Source: CAZUCE01 sp964619265
GTDB lineage: Bacteria > Planctomycetota > UBA1135 > GCA-002686595
Direction: 5' to 3'
Assembly: GCA_964619265.1 (NCBI GenBank)
Contig: CAZUCE010000003.1
Span: forward strand, 186,001 to 250,000
Length of the DNA: 64,000 bases
Positions 26,565-36,090 of the stretch are shown here, in pieces. The notes below the pieces were generated by a model. The model did no database searches and had not been told where the DNA came from. It saw only the letters and a list, made by a program, of their open reading frames with translations. How positions within the stretch are numbered: position 1 is the first letter of the stretch; each line of letters begins with the position of its first letter. Made by a program: the position numbers and the translations under genes.

Positions 26565-29300
26565 TCAGCCCTTGGGGAACTGGTAGGCCTCAGGGACCGG
26601 ATGCAGCGGTCGATTGAGCCACAGAGGCCGGCGAGTGCCGTCCGGGCCAGGCGCAGGCCGGGCCTTGGAAAGCCAGCGGCGGTACACCTCGTCGGATTTC
26701 TCACGATCCACGAAGACATCTCCGTAGCGATCGTCCCCTTGAGCTGGACCGACCGTGACGCGTTGGTGCCAGCAGTGCATCCCGCTGACCGGATCGGGCT
26801 GAACGGGGAACGTCAGGTTCTGGTTCACGCCGACTTCTTTCCACCAAACCTTCGAGCTGTCGCGGTCCGCACTCTCGTAAGGCCCCGCGCCTTCTTTGAC
26901 GCGCATCTTGAAGGTCCGGCCGTCGCGCTGAATGTCGACCAGCGAAGACGCGCGGCGTTGACCGCCCTTGTCGGTGAACATCCGCCAGCGCCCTACGTGG
27001 TGAGAACAGGCCACGACGCCAGGGTGGATTCCCTCGGTCTCGAACACGCGTACGACGAAGTAGCCAATCTGAGTGGTGACCCGGGCTAGGCCGCCTTGCT
27101 CAAGCCCCAAAGCCTCCGTGTCGTCGGGGTTCACCCACAGGGGGTTCGTGTGGCTGATCTCCTGCAGCCACTTCGCGTTGCCCGATCGGGTGTGAATCAA
27201 GGTCGGCAGGCGAAAGGTCGGCAGCAAACAACGCTCGCCGCTCGCAATGTCGAGCTCGCTCCAGTGGACATGACTCTTCATGTACTCCGGAGTGGAGTGG
27301 TCCGCGAAGCCCCAATCGTGCAGCGTCTCCGAGTAGAACTCGAGCTTGCCGGAGGGTGTCTTGAAGCCAGCTCGCCGGGAGCCATCCTCAAGTTCCACGC
27401 CTTGACCTTCAGGTGCCTCGGCCTCGTATCGCTTTTGCCCGCCGTAGGGCACCTGAAAGGCTCCCCGCCGGCGCATGTACTCAAGGGGCGACTTGCCGCC
27501 GTCTGCCTTCGCGGTTTCGGGCAAGCCGGGAACCCCGCTGAACAAGTCTTCAAAGTACTCGTCCATGGAGATCGGCTTGCCCGGCTGCTGCTTGGATTCA
27601 AACCACTTGGCGATTCCGCGCTTGCCGTCTGGATCGATGCGATGGGTCAAGGCCACCCAAAACTCCGACTCTTCCCAGACTTCCCCGGGGTTGGTGCCGA
27701 GCGTCCCGTTTACTTCTTCGCCCTCGAGTCGCTTGAATTCGCGCCCAACCGGCTGGCGGAAGCCAAGCCAAGTGCCCGCGTGGGTTTCTTGGCTCATCAC
27801 GTCGTGACGCTCCGAAGCCATCCCCATTGGCAGGACGTAGTCCGCCCATTGAGCCGTCTCCGACCAGATCGGTGTCAGGGCGACGTGCACACCGATGCGG
27901 CTCTCGTTTTCCAGCATCTCGATCCAGCGCGTCCCATCCGGGTTCGTCCAGACCGGGTTGTAAACCCGAGTAAAATAGACATCGATCTTCTTGTTCTGGT
28001 CTTCCGCGAGGTGCGGAAGCAAGAAGCTCATCTCGTAGTGAGCCAGCGGCCATTCGCGCGGCCACAGGAGCTCGTTCCAACGCTCGATCGGCGGCGGGTT
28101 TTCCGATGGAGAGGCTTTGAACTTGTCCCAACCGTTGGGGTTCATGCCACCCGGAACGCCGAAGCTACCGGTCAGCACGTGCAAGAACATGAGCGACCGC
28201 ATGATCTGCCAGCCGCCCAGGTTGCCCGCCGCGGCGTTGCGCCACATGTGGCTGGTGAATTGGTTGCCGGCCGCGGCGACCTCGTCGGCCAAGGTGTCGA
28301 TCGTCCCAGCCGGGATTCGGCACTCGCTGGCGCAGAACTCGTCGGTATAGCGCTCGTAGCGTTCTTCAAGCCAATCCAAGAAGTGCTCGAAGGTTCCCGG
28401 GCCGTCCGCATCGAACTTCTGGAGGGTGGCTTCCCAGTTGACCCAACGCCGTACGAACTTCTCGTCGATGCGCCGCGTGCGCAGTAGGTTCGAGGCGATC
28501 CCGAGCAGCAGGGCGCCCTCCGATCCGGGCCACGACGAAACCCAGTGGTCCGCATGGGTCGACGTGTTCGATAGGCGGGTGTCGATGACCGCCAGGCGCA
28601 TGCCACCCTCTTTCGCGTCAAGAATCCGCTGAGCGTGCGGGTTGAAGTAGTGCCCGGTTTCGAGGTGCGCAGAGAGCAGCAGGGCAAACTTGGCCTGGGC
28701 GTAGTCGGGCGACGGTCGGTCAGCCCCACACCAAAACGCCATCCCGGTTCGAGCCGAGGCGCTGCACACGTTCGTGTGGCTATTGTGCCCGTCGACGCCC
28801 CAGGCGGTCAGCATGCGGTTCACGAAGTGGTCCTCGCCCGGGCGCCCCACGTGATACATGACCTCTTCGTGCCGGTCTTCGTCGAGCGCCTTCGAGATGC
28901 GTGCGCCTAGATCATCGAGGACTTCGTCCCAGGACACCGGTTCGAACTCACCAGAGCCGCGCGGCCCGACGCGCTTGAGCGGTGTCAGGATCCGCTCGGT
29001 ATCGCTGATCTGGTTGATCGTTGCCGGCCCTTTCGCGCAGGTACGCCCGCGGGATCCGGGGTGCACCGGGTTGCCTTCGAACTTGACCGTCTTGCCCGAC
29101 ATTTTGTCCACGAAAGCGACCAAACCGCAGGCCGATTCGCAGTTGAAGCAAATCGTTGGGATGCAGCGATAGTGGTGCTCGACCTTGCGAGGCCAAGTAC
29201 GGGAGTCCAGTTCGACCCAGTCGTCCCATTGATCGGGCGGCGGACCCGTCGAAAGCTCCCAGGGACTGGTGCGTGAAGGCTGTTCGTTTCGTTCGGACAT
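26565..29300 (-). CDS. cytoplasmic molybdopterin oxidoreductase (DMSO reductase family catalytic subunit)
   Basis: 911 residues from ATG 29300, chosen because upstream residues run into the partner gene. An N-terminal 4Fe-4S site (C51-x2-C54-x3-C58-x29-C88) is followed by the bis-MGD domains. C179 (in NVCSASARTG) is the likely Mo ligand, and the C-terminal molybdopterin-binding domain starts near residue 690 (TLIHTRSGNAKWL). There is no Tat signal, so it faces the cytoplasm, unlike Psr/Phs/Ttr-type enzymes but like SoeA-type sulfite dehydrogenases. The gene 25 bp upstream encodes a fused ferredoxin-NrfD partner. Substrate cannot be read from sequence; sulfur or other inorganic oxyanion chemistry is plausible, not shown. 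Confidence 0.88.
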   Translation of the reverse strand: MSERNEQPSRTSPWELSTGPPPDQWDDWVELDSRTWPRKVEHHYRCIPTICFNCESACGLVAFVDKMSGKTVKFEGNPVHPGSRGRTCAKGPATINQISDTERILTPLKRVGPRGSGEFEPVSWDEVLDDLGARISKALDEDRHEEVMYHVGRPGEDHFVNRMLTAWGVDGHNSHTNVCSASARTGMAFWCGADRPSPDYAQAKFALLLSAHLETGHYFNPHAQRILDAKEGGMRLAVIDTRLSNTSTHADHWVSSWPGSEGALLLGIASNLLRTRRIDEKFVRRWVNWEATLQKFDADGPGTFEHFLDWLEERYERYTDEFCASECRIPAGTIDTLADEVAAAGNQFTSHMWRNAAAGNLGGWQIMRSLMFLHVLTGSFGVPGGMNPNGWDKFKASPSENPPPIERWNELLWPREWPLAHYEMSFLLPHLAEDQNKKIDVYFTRVYNPVWTNPDGTRWIEMLENESRIGVHVALTPIWSETAQWADYVLPMGMASERHDVMSQETHAGTWLGFRQPVGREFKRLEGEEVNGTLGTNPGEVWEESEFWVALTHRIDPDGKRGIAKWFESKQQPGKPISMDEYFEDLFSGVPGLPETAKADGGKSPLEYMRRRGAFQVPYGGQKRYEAEAPEGQGVELEDGSRRAGFKTPSGKLEFYSETLHDWGFADHSTPEYMKSHVHWSELDIASGERCLLPTFRLPTLIHTRSGNAKWLQEISHTNPLWVNPDDTEALGLEQGGLARVTTQIGYFVVRVFETEGIHPGVVACSHHVGRWRMFTDKGGQRRASSLVDIQRDGRTFKMRVKEGAGPYESADRDSSKVWWKEVGVNQNLTFPVQPDPVSGMHCWHQRVTVGPAQGDDRYGDVFVDREKSDEVYRRWLSKARPAPGPDGTRRPLWLNRPLHPVPEAYQFPKG

Positions 29301-29325
29301 GGGGGGCTGGCTGTTTCTTGAGGCC

Positions 29326-30855
29326 TCAGGAAATCTGCAGGGCCTGCCCCGCACGAACGAACACGTCTTCGGAAACAGCCACGGCAACTGTTCCCACCAA
29401 GCCGGCGATCAAAGCGACCGAACCCAATCCGGTGAACACTCCTGCGGCGGCATTTACCACGGCGAAGATCAACAACCAGCGCGCCAGATGGTGGCGTTGG
29501 CCGAGAGCTCCACTGCCTTGGACCCGCATGACCCGTGCGTATTCCACTTCGCGACCGGACGGGGCGAGCTTGGGTTCAGAGAGGGAAAGGAAGAGCTCCA
29601 CGCCGAGTCCGGCCAACAGCAGGACAGCCACCGGCTGTGCCCCCAAGCCCGCGAACATCGCAAACGGCAGGACGAAGGTCGCGCCAGCGATCGCAGCGTG
29701 CGCGGCGAGGTTGCCGGCCAGCCCGCGCTTCATCCACAGCACGCGACCCTTCGCTTGTCCAAACAGCCAAGCGGTGTAGACCGCCGTGGCGAGCGCCGCG
29801 GCTCCGGCTGAGTAGGCCAAGACCTTGGAAAGCCCCGCGGAAAGCTCGATCCCGAGGATTTCAGCACCCAGCATCGCGGTGAGCAAGGCACCGTAAGCCG
29901 TGATGGCCACGGAGCCTTTCACGAGCCACGAATCCCAGTTGGGGCGCAGGAAGATGTAGATAAACCGCTCGGGACGCTTCAGGTCGAGAACCAGCAGCAA
30001 GCCAGTGATTGCGAGGAACACGAGCCCCAAGAGCGGGGCCGCCCAGCTGACCGGAGCGGGCAAACGCCCAGTTTCCGGGTTGAGCAACGGCAAAGCTGCG
30101 AGAAGCGCCCCGGCTGAAACGGACTTGGTGAGCAGATAGGCCGAAACTTTGTTGCCCCACCAGGGCTGATGATCGACGTCGTAGGTCGTTCGCGCGGCGT
30201 GCTCCTCGGCCGCAGCCAGTGCACGCTCAGCCTCAAGCGGATCGCCAGGGACTTGGTTGGCCCACAAATAACCGCCGGCCGAGTTGGTCAGGCCTGGATC
30301 GAGTCCAGCCGGCGCGGCTTCCTTGTAGAAGACGTTGGGTTTGGTTCCCGCCTCTTCCTTGCGCGCGGTCAACTCGCCGCTGGACTTCATCCGCGAGACG
30401 ACGCTTTCCGGATCATCGAAGTCGCCCGGAACAATGGCCTCGGTGGGACACACCACGGCGCACGCAGGAGCGAGGCCGACCTCGGTGCGGTGCGCGCAGA
30501 AGTGGCACTTCTCTGCGGTTCCCGTGTCCTCGTCGATATAGAGCGCGTCGTAGGGGCACGCCTGCATGCAGCTCTTGCAGCCGATGCAGGCATCCTGATC
30601 CAAATCGACAATGCCATCGTCGCGCTTGTCCAGCGCCGACGTCGGGCAGATCGACATACACGGTGCGTCCGTGCACTGGTTGCAGCGCAGGACCGCGAAG
30701 GATCGTTTCACCGCAGGAAATTCCCCCTGCTCGGTGTATTTGACCCAGGTGCGGAACTTGCCGACCGGAACGTCGTTTTCGGACTTGCAGGCGACGGTGC
30801 AGGCGTGACACCCGATGCACCGGGAGTGGTCGATGACGAACCCGAGCTGGACCAT
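29326..30855 (-). CDS. fused four-cluster ferredoxin (PsrB-like) and NrfD-type membrane subunit
   Basis: 509 residues from ATG 30855. The first ~185 residues hold four [4Fe-4S] motifs: C13-x2-C16-x2-C19-x3-C23; CNQCTDAPCMSICP; CIGCKSCMQACP; and C-x2-C-x11-C-x3-C (CHFC...CAVVC). After a linker (about 190-250) comes an NrfD/PsrC-like region with about eight membrane helices, beginning AYLLTKSVSAGALLAAL and containing LVLDLKRPERF, a typical NrfD signature. In most complexes these are two separate proteins. It should shuttle electrons between the molybdoenzyme and the quinone pool. It is the first gene of the two-gene operon and is divergent from a peptidase gene (227 bp). Confidence 0.9.
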   Translation of the reverse strand: MVQLGFVIDHSRCIGCHACTVACKSENDVPVGKFRTWVKYTEQGEFPAVKRSFAVLRCNQCTDAPCMSICPTSALDKRDDGIVDLDQDACIGCKSCMQACPYDALYIDEDTGTAEKCHFCAHRTEVGLAPACAVVCPTEAIVPGDFDDPESVVSRMKSSGELTARKEEAGTKPNVFYKEAAPAGLDPGLTNSAGGYLWANQVPGDPLEAERALAAAEEHAARTTYDVDHQPWWGNKVSAYLLTKSVSAGALLAALPLLNPETGRLPAPVSWAAPLLGLVFLAITGLLLVLDLKRPERFIYIFLRPNWDSWLVKGSVAITAYGALLTAMLGAEILGIELSAGLSKVLAYSAGAAALATAVYTAWLFGQAKGRVLWMKRGLAGNLAAHAAIAGATFVLPFAMFAGLGAQPVAVLLLAGLGVELFLSLSEPKLAPSGREVEYARVMRVQGSGALGQRHHLARWLLIFAVVNAAAGVFTGLGSVALIAGLVGTVAVAVSEDVFVRAGQALQIS

Positions 30856-31082
30856 GGAGCGCGTGGGGGGGAGGAGAATCCGGGAGGCCGGGTAGAGTAC
30901 GCCTCGAAGGCAGGCTCCGGGCCGACCGTTCCGGTCCCCTTTCTCGAATTTCCGGCTCGCCGGAGACGGCAACGACTCCCGCGCTGGAACTTCGATCCCC
31001 AGCGCCAGTGGGCACCTCCAGCCCGAGGCTCCTACCTCCCTCTACTACCGCCCTCAGCTTCGGCTCCCTACTCCGACACGTG

Positions 31083-33257
31083 ATGAACACAAGCCACCCC
31101 TTGGCGCGTCCGTTCGCGGGCCTGGCCGCCCTGCTCGGCGCAACCCTCCTGCCCCTCGGCTGCGCCCAATTGGATCGGTCCGCCGAGGATCGCCTGGCCG
31201 CCACCCTCAAGGAGATCCCCTTGACCCAGATCGAAGCCGTCGTCGACACCCACCATGGCGTAGAGGTCGCAGACCCCTACCGCTGGCTCGAGGAGGATGT
31301 GCGCGAATCGGACCGCGTCCGCGAGTGGGTCACCTCCCAAAACGAAGTGACCTTCGCCTTCCTCGAGGCTCTGCCGGGTCGCGAGAAGCTCAACCGACGC
31401 CTCACCGAGCTCTGGGACTACGACCGCGTCAGCCTGCCGGCCTGGCACGGCGACCGCTACGTCTGGTGGCAGAACGATGGCCTGCAGCCCCAAGCCGTCC
31501 TGTACTCGGGTCTGCACCCGTTCCAAGACGCCCAAGTCGTCCTCAACCCGAACACTTGGTCCGAAGACGGTACGCGAGCCTTCTCGGGCGGAGAGTGGAG
31601 CAAAGACGGCCGCTACCTGGCCTACGGCGTCAGCGCCGCCGGCTCCGACTGGGCGACCTGGCGGGTCCTCGATACGCACTCCGGTGAGCACACCGGCGGC
31701 GACCTGGAGTGGATCAAGTTCTCCGGGGCGAGCTGGCTCCCTGATGGTTCTGGATTCGTCTATGCCCGCTACGAGCAGCCCGCCGAAGGCGACGCCTTCC
31801 AGGCCGCCAACCGCAACCAGCGCGTCTTTTTCCACCGCCGCGGAACCGAGCAGGCCGGCGACGAACTCCTGTTCGAGCTCCCCGAGTACCCGGACCGCGC
31901 GTTCTCCCCCGTCGTCTCCGAGGACGGAAACTGGATGATCGTCCACATCTGGGAGAGCGGCACGCCGAATCTTGTCACGCTGGTCGACCTGCGCGACCGG
32001 AGCGCCGCCCCGATCGAACTGATCGGCGAATGGAATGGCTCCTACTCCTTCACTGGCAATGATGGTGATCGGCTGTACTTCCACGTATCTGGCGCGGCTG
32101 CTCCAAGCGGTAGCCTGATGGCCGCGGAACCTGACGCCTCCGGCACCTGGAACATGTCCGTTGTGATTCCGGAGTCGGACGAGACCATCGAGTCGGTCAC
32201 CCGTGTGTCCGACCGCTTCGTGGTGCGTCGCATGCAGCACGCCTCGAGCCGCGTCACGATCTACGACGCAACAGGCAAGGAACAACGCGATGTGGAACTA
32301 CCTTCGCTCGGCACCGCCGATGGCTTCTCGACCGACACAAACCGAGCCGAGACGTTCTACCGTTTCTCCAGCTTTCACCTGCCGCCCAGCGTCTTCCGCT
32401 ACGACGTGGCCTCCGGGGAAAGCGAGCTTGTAAAAGCCCCGGAAGTCCCCTTCGATCCGGCCGACTTTGTGGTCTCCCAAGAGTTCTTCACTTCGAAGGA
32501 CGGCACCCGCGTCCCGATGTTCTTGGCCCGTGCACGGTCTACGAACCTCACGCCCGAAACCCCGGTGTTGCTGTACGGCTATGGCGGATTCAACATCTCT
32601 CTGACCCCACAGTTCAGCCCCACCAACCTGGCCTGGATGGAATCTGGCGGCGTGTACGCCATGCCGAATCTTCGCGGCGGTGGCGAATATGGAGCCGCCT
32701 GGCACGACGGGGGCCGCCGCCTCAACAAGCAAAACACCTTCGACGACTTCCTAGCCGCCGCTGAATTTTTGATCGCCAAGGGCTGGACCAGTGCGCCTAA
32801 GCTCGCGATCCAAGGTGGGTCGAATGGCGGACTCCTGGTCGGTGCGGTGATGTGCCAACGTCCAGATTTGTTCGGCTGCTGCCTGCCCGCCGTCGGTGTG
32901 ATGGACATGCTGCGCTTTCACCTGTTCACCGCCGGCCGCTTCTGGACGTTCGACTACGGCGAAATCGAAGACGAGGCCCAATTCCGGGCGCTGCTCGCTT
33001 ACTCGCCGTACCACAACCTAAAGGACGGGACCTGCTACCCCCCGACGCTGGTCACCACCGCAGACACCGACGATCGGGTCGTCCCAGGACATTCGTTCAA
33101 GTTTGCGGCGCGCCTGCAAGCCGCCCAGGGGTGCGAGAATCCGGCTCTGATTCGCATCGAAACCGCCGCGGGACACGGCGCCGGAAAACCGACTGCCAAA
33201 CGCATCGAGGAAGCGGTCGACATGCTGCTGTTCACAGCGAACGCACTCGGGATGTAG
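31083..33257 (+). CDS. prolyl oligopeptidase family serine peptidase (S9A), lipoprotein
   Basis: 724 residues from ATG 31083; the frame is open to 31008 but this start gives the signal peptide and lipobox (LLPLGC). Residues ~50-440 form the seven-bladed propeller (opening DPYRWLEE, typical of S9A), then the alpha/beta-hydrolase domain. The triad is Ser580 (GGSNGGLL), Asp663/664 (DTDDRVVPGHS) and His698 (GHGAGKP). The family cuts short proline-containing peptides. The export signal indicates action in the periplasm or at the outer membrane, probably in peptide scavenging. It is a single gene; the cytochrome/molybdoenzyme block is on the other strand. Confidence 0.95.
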   Translation: MNTSHPLARPFAGLAALLGATLLPLGCAQLDRSAEDRLAATLKEIPLTQIEAVVDTHHGVEVADPYRWLEEDVRESDRVREWVTSQNEVTFAFLEALPGREKLNRRLTELWDYDRVSLPAWHGDRYVWWQNDGLQPQAVLYSGLHPFQDAQVVLNPNTWSEDGTRAFSGGEWSKDGRYLAYGVSAAGSDWATWRVLDTHSGEHTGGDLEWIKFSGASWLPDGSGFVYARYEQPAEGDAFQAANRNQRVFFHRRGTEQAGDELLFELPEYPDRAFSPVVSEDGNWMIVHIWESGTPNLVTLVDLRDRSAAPIELIGEWNGSYSFTGNDGDRLYFHVSGAAAPSGSLMAAEPDASGTWNMSVVIPESDETIESVTRVSDRFVVRRMQHASSRVTIYDATGKEQRDVELPSLGTADGFSTDTNRAETFYRFSSFHLPPSVFRYDVASGESELVKAPEVPFDPADFVVSQEFFTSKDGTRVPMFLARARSTNLTPETPVLLYGYGGFNISLTPQFSPTNLAWMESGGVYAMPNLRGGGEYGAAWHDGGRRLNKQNTFDDFLAAAEFLIAKGWTSAPKLAIQGGSNGGLLVGAVMCQRPDLFGCCLPAVGVMDMLRFHLFTAGRFWTFDYGEIEDEAQFRALLAYSPYHNLKDGTCYPPTLVTTADTDDRVVPGHSFKFAARLQAAQGCENPALIRIETAAGHGAGKPTAKRIEEAVDMLLFTANALGM

Positions 33258-33537
33258 CTGGGCTGCCGGTCACCGGCCTAACTCCACTCCCAAAGCGACC
33301 AGCCCCTCTCGAAGGCGAGGATCCGCCGAGTTTTCCCCCTCATCCCCGCTCCGTGCCCTCCATGGCTCCGCTTGGGGGCCGTGAGGCTCGACCGACCCGG
33401 AGTGGTGCATGGAACGCCGAGCAGCACGAGCTGGGCAGGTAGAAATCGATCTGCAAGGACGCGGAGCCCCTGACGCTTCCCCCGCCGGCGCTTTCGCGCC
33501 ACCCGCTTAGCATGGGGCGGACGGAGACTCAGGATCG

Positions 33538-34920
33538 ATGACCAAGAACCCGCCCGAGCCGAACCCAAAGAACCTCTCACTCGCGCAGGGACTGGGCCGG
33601 CCCAAGGAAGTCCAGTTGGACGCAGACGGACTCGACGAAACGGAAGATCTGTGGCGGCGCGCGCACCGGGTCCTCGCCGCAGGGACCTGGAGTGTCTCAC
33701 ACGGTGCTTTTCGCTATCCAAACGGCGTCTTTCCGGTACTCGCGCAGTCGGGAGCCGGATGCCGCATCACGGACACGACGGGCGCCGAGTATGTGGATTG
33801 GATGATGGGCTGGGGACCGGTGATCCTCGGGTATCGCCACCCGAAAGTTGAGGCTGCGATCCGAGAGCAGTTGGCCGAGGGTCCACTCCTGTCGCTCCTG
33901 CATCCGCTGGAGATTGAGGTGGCCGAGAGGATCCGGGAGGTGGTTCCCTGCGCAGACGGAGTCGCGTTCGGCAAGAACGGATCGGATGTGCTTGGCGCCG
34001 CCGCTCGCATCGCGCGGGCTCACACCGGCCGCGAGCGGATCTTGGTGTGTGGCTACCACGGATTTCATGACTGGTACCTGGCGTCGCTGCCCAGCATCGA
34101 GGGCATTCCGCGGGACTTGCGAGAGACCGTGGAGCCGTTTCCCTACGGCGACCTGGCTGCTCTCGAATCGATCTTCGAGGCACGCGGGCCCCAGGTTGCC
34201 GCAATCGTCATGGAGCCCGTCAAGACCCAGCTCCCCGAACCGGGCTATCTTGCTGCCGTTCGCGATCTCGCGCACCGCCATGGCGCGCTGCTGATTTTCG
34301 ACGAATTGGTCACCGCTTTTCGCTTGGCTCCCGGAGGCGCGCAGGAGGCCTTTGGGGTCGAGCCGGACCTGGCCTGCTTGGGCAAGGCCATGGGCAACGG
34401 GATGCCGCTCTCCGCACTGACTGGCCGCGAAGCCGTGCTGCGCTCGATCGCGAACGTGGGCTACGGCTTGACCTTCAGGGGCGAGACGCTTTCCCTGGCC
34501 GCGGCCAAAGCCTGCCTGGAGGTCCTTGCAACGGAACCGGTCACGCAGCACTTGGACCGCGTCGGCCGAAATCTGATCGCAGGATTCGAGGAAGCTGTCC
34601 GCACCACCGGTGTGCCGGCGGAACTGATCGGGCCCACTTGCCGGCTAGATATCTCGTTCGGGCCCTCCGGCAGCTTGTCTGCGCTCGGTCTGCAGACACT
34701 GTTCGTTCAGGAGCTCTTGCGCCATGGCGTACTCTCAAACGGGTCTTTGCTGGCTTCTTACGCCCACGACGACGCGGCCGTCGAACAGACTGTTCGTGCT
34801 TTTCATCACGGCCTCGAAGTCGTTGGTCGCGCGAGCGTGCGCGGAAGCCTCGAAGGCCTGCTGCACGTCCCTGATCAAGCGGCGTTTCATGAACCCAGCT
34901 CGCTCGAGACTCCGCCTTAA
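33538..34920 (+). CDS. class III PLP-dependent aminotransferase (glutamate-1-semialdehyde aminomutase-like)
   Basis: 460 residues. The PLP Lys is K283 (CLGKAMGNGMPLSAL), the ring-binding Asp is D255 (LLIFDELVTAFR), and Tyr173-His174 (GYHGFHDWY) are also typical of class III enzymes. The sequence is close in pattern to HemL-like proteins, but the ~40-residue N-terminal extension and the absence of heme-pathway neighbours argue for a different amino-group transfer, for example on a sugar or secondary metabolite. The radical SAM gene starts 50 bp downstream on the same strand, so the two probably act in one pathway. No regulatory site was found in the 280 bp before it. Confidence 0.88.
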   Translation: MTKNPPEPNPKNLSLAQGLGRPKEVQLDADGLDETEDLWRRAHRVLAAGTWSVSHGAFRYPNGVFPVLAQSGAGCRITDTTGAEYVDWMMGWGPVILGYRHPKVEAAIREQLAEGPLLSLLHPLEIEVAERIREVVPCADGVAFGKNGSDVLGAAARIARAHTGRERILVCGYHGFHDWYLASLPSIEGIPRDLRETVEPFPYGDLAALESIFEARGPQVAAIVMEPVKTQLPEPGYLAAVRDLAHRHGALLIFDELVTAFRLAPGGAQEAFGVEPDLACLGKAMGNGMPLSALTGREAVLRSIANVGYGLTFRGETLSLAAAKACLEVLATEPVTQHLDRVGRNLIAGFEEAVRTTGVPAELIGPTCRLDISFGPSGSLSALGLQTLFVQELLRHGVLSNGSLLASYAHDDAAVEQTVRAFHHGLEVVGRASVRGSLEGLLHVPDQAAFHEPSSLETPP

Positions 34921-34970
34921 TTCCACCGCTCTGCCCCCACTCCTCAGCAGTCACCGCCCTGGCTCGCACC

Positions 34971-36059
34971 ATGCTCAAAGAGCAACTCATTCGCTACGAC
35001 GCGGCAACCGGCATCGTCCACTCGCCGCCCCAGCAGATTTTTCTCGAACTGTCGGGACGCTGCAATCTCGCTTGCGTCCACTGCCCCATCGACTACGGAC
35101 TTCCCGAGTCCGCTTTGCGAACGGACATGCCGCGCAGGTTGATCGAGCGCCAAATGCCATGGCTGCATCGAGCTCGATTTGTAAACCTCAACCTGGTCGG
35201 CGAGCCCCTACTCGCCGAACACTTCGATTGGGCGTTGTCCGAAATCGCCAAGGGTGGCGCGGAGATCGGATTCAACACGAACGCAGTGCTCCTGTCCGAG
35301 GAGCGCTGTGAACATCTGATTCGCGCGCGAGTGCAGTCCGTTTCGGTCTCGATCGACGGGACAAGTCTGCACCAGCGGATCCGCAATATCCCCTATGAGA
35401 AAACGGCCGAGAAAATCCGCCTGCTCGACCGCACCAAACGGCGCCTTGGTTCCGAGCTTCCGCACGTGGGGATCGCCTACACCTTGATGAAGAGCAACGC
35501 GAACGAGCTCCTCGCGATGCTGGACGACTTGCTCGGTTCGGCCCAAATCCACGCTGTCCACGTCCAGCCGCTCGTGGTTAATTACGAGACCCTGCGCGAC
35601 GAAAACGCCTACGAGGTCGACGGTATCGACGAGCTACTGGCCGAAGCTCGCAAGCGGTGCGAGCGAAACGGCACCGAGTTGATCATGTTCCGCTCGCAGT
35701 TCGCCGAGGATGAGCACGAGATGGGTTCCCTGCGTCAGCTCCACGAGCTCGGGCCGCACTCGGACCTGCTGGGCTGCTCGGACCCGTTCTTCGAGATGAA
35801 GATCCACCACGACGGCTCGGTCGACGGTTGCAGCTTCGGCCAGAGCGCGCCGGGCAACGCGCTCGCCCAGGACATCGGCGAGATCTGGAACGACGCCTGG
35901 TACCGTGAACTCCGGATGCGCCTACTGGCCAAGCGCTACGAGGGCCGTTGTGGCACCTGCCCGCTCATCCATGGCGGACTGCTCAACCAGCTCTCGCCGA
36001 TCCGAGAAGGTGTTCATCACAGTCGGGCCGAGTCATTTTTCGCCTCCAAACTCGGGTGA
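34971..36059 (+). CDS. radical SAM/SPASM enzyme
   Basis: 362 residues. The SAM-binding cluster is C31-x3-C35-x2-C38 (GRCNLACVHC), followed by the NLVGEPLL and SVSIDG elements of the radical SAM barrel. The C-terminal part has SPASM-type cysteines for an auxiliary cluster (LLGCSDPFFEMKIHHDGSVDG, then CSFGQ and CGTCPL). SPASM enzymes modify peptides or small molecules. Here the upstream gene is a class III aminotransferase, suggesting a small-molecule or glycan-precursor pathway rather than RiPP maturation; no precursor peptide was recognised nearby. The gene converges on the helicase gene with a 31-bp gap. Confidence 0.88.
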   Translation: MLKEQLIRYDAATGIVHSPPQQIFLELSGRCNLACVHCPIDYGLPESALRTDMPRRLIERQMPWLHRARFVNLNLVGEPLLAEHFDWALSEIAKGGAEIGFNTNAVLLSEERCEHLIRARVQSVSVSIDGTSLHQRIRNIPYEKTAEKIRLLDRTKRRLGSELPHVGIAYTLMKSNANELLAMLDDLLGSAQIHAVHVQPLVVNYETLRDENAYEVDGIDELLAEARKRCERNGTELIMFRSQFAEDEHEMGSLRQLHELGPHSDLLGCSDPFFEMKIHHDGSVDGCSFGQSAPGNALAQDIGEIWNDAWYRELRMRLLAKRYEGRCGTCPLIHGGLLNQLSPIREGVHHSRAESFFASKLG

Positions 36060-36090
36060 GCCTGGAAGCGCCCTGGTCTCTCGAGCCGCG

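Noticed and set aside
30780..30830. CIGCH in the ferredoxin-NrfD protein looks like a CxxCH heme site
   Set aside because: It is the first part of a C-x2-C-x2-C-x3-C iron-sulfur motif and is followed by three more ferredoxin motifs.
33500..33515. Recurring TAGCAT/TAGCGT hexamers upstream of several genes (33507, 43160, 50656) as a -10 family
   Set aside because: Distances to start codons vary widely and no common -35 is seen; too few cases to support a motif.
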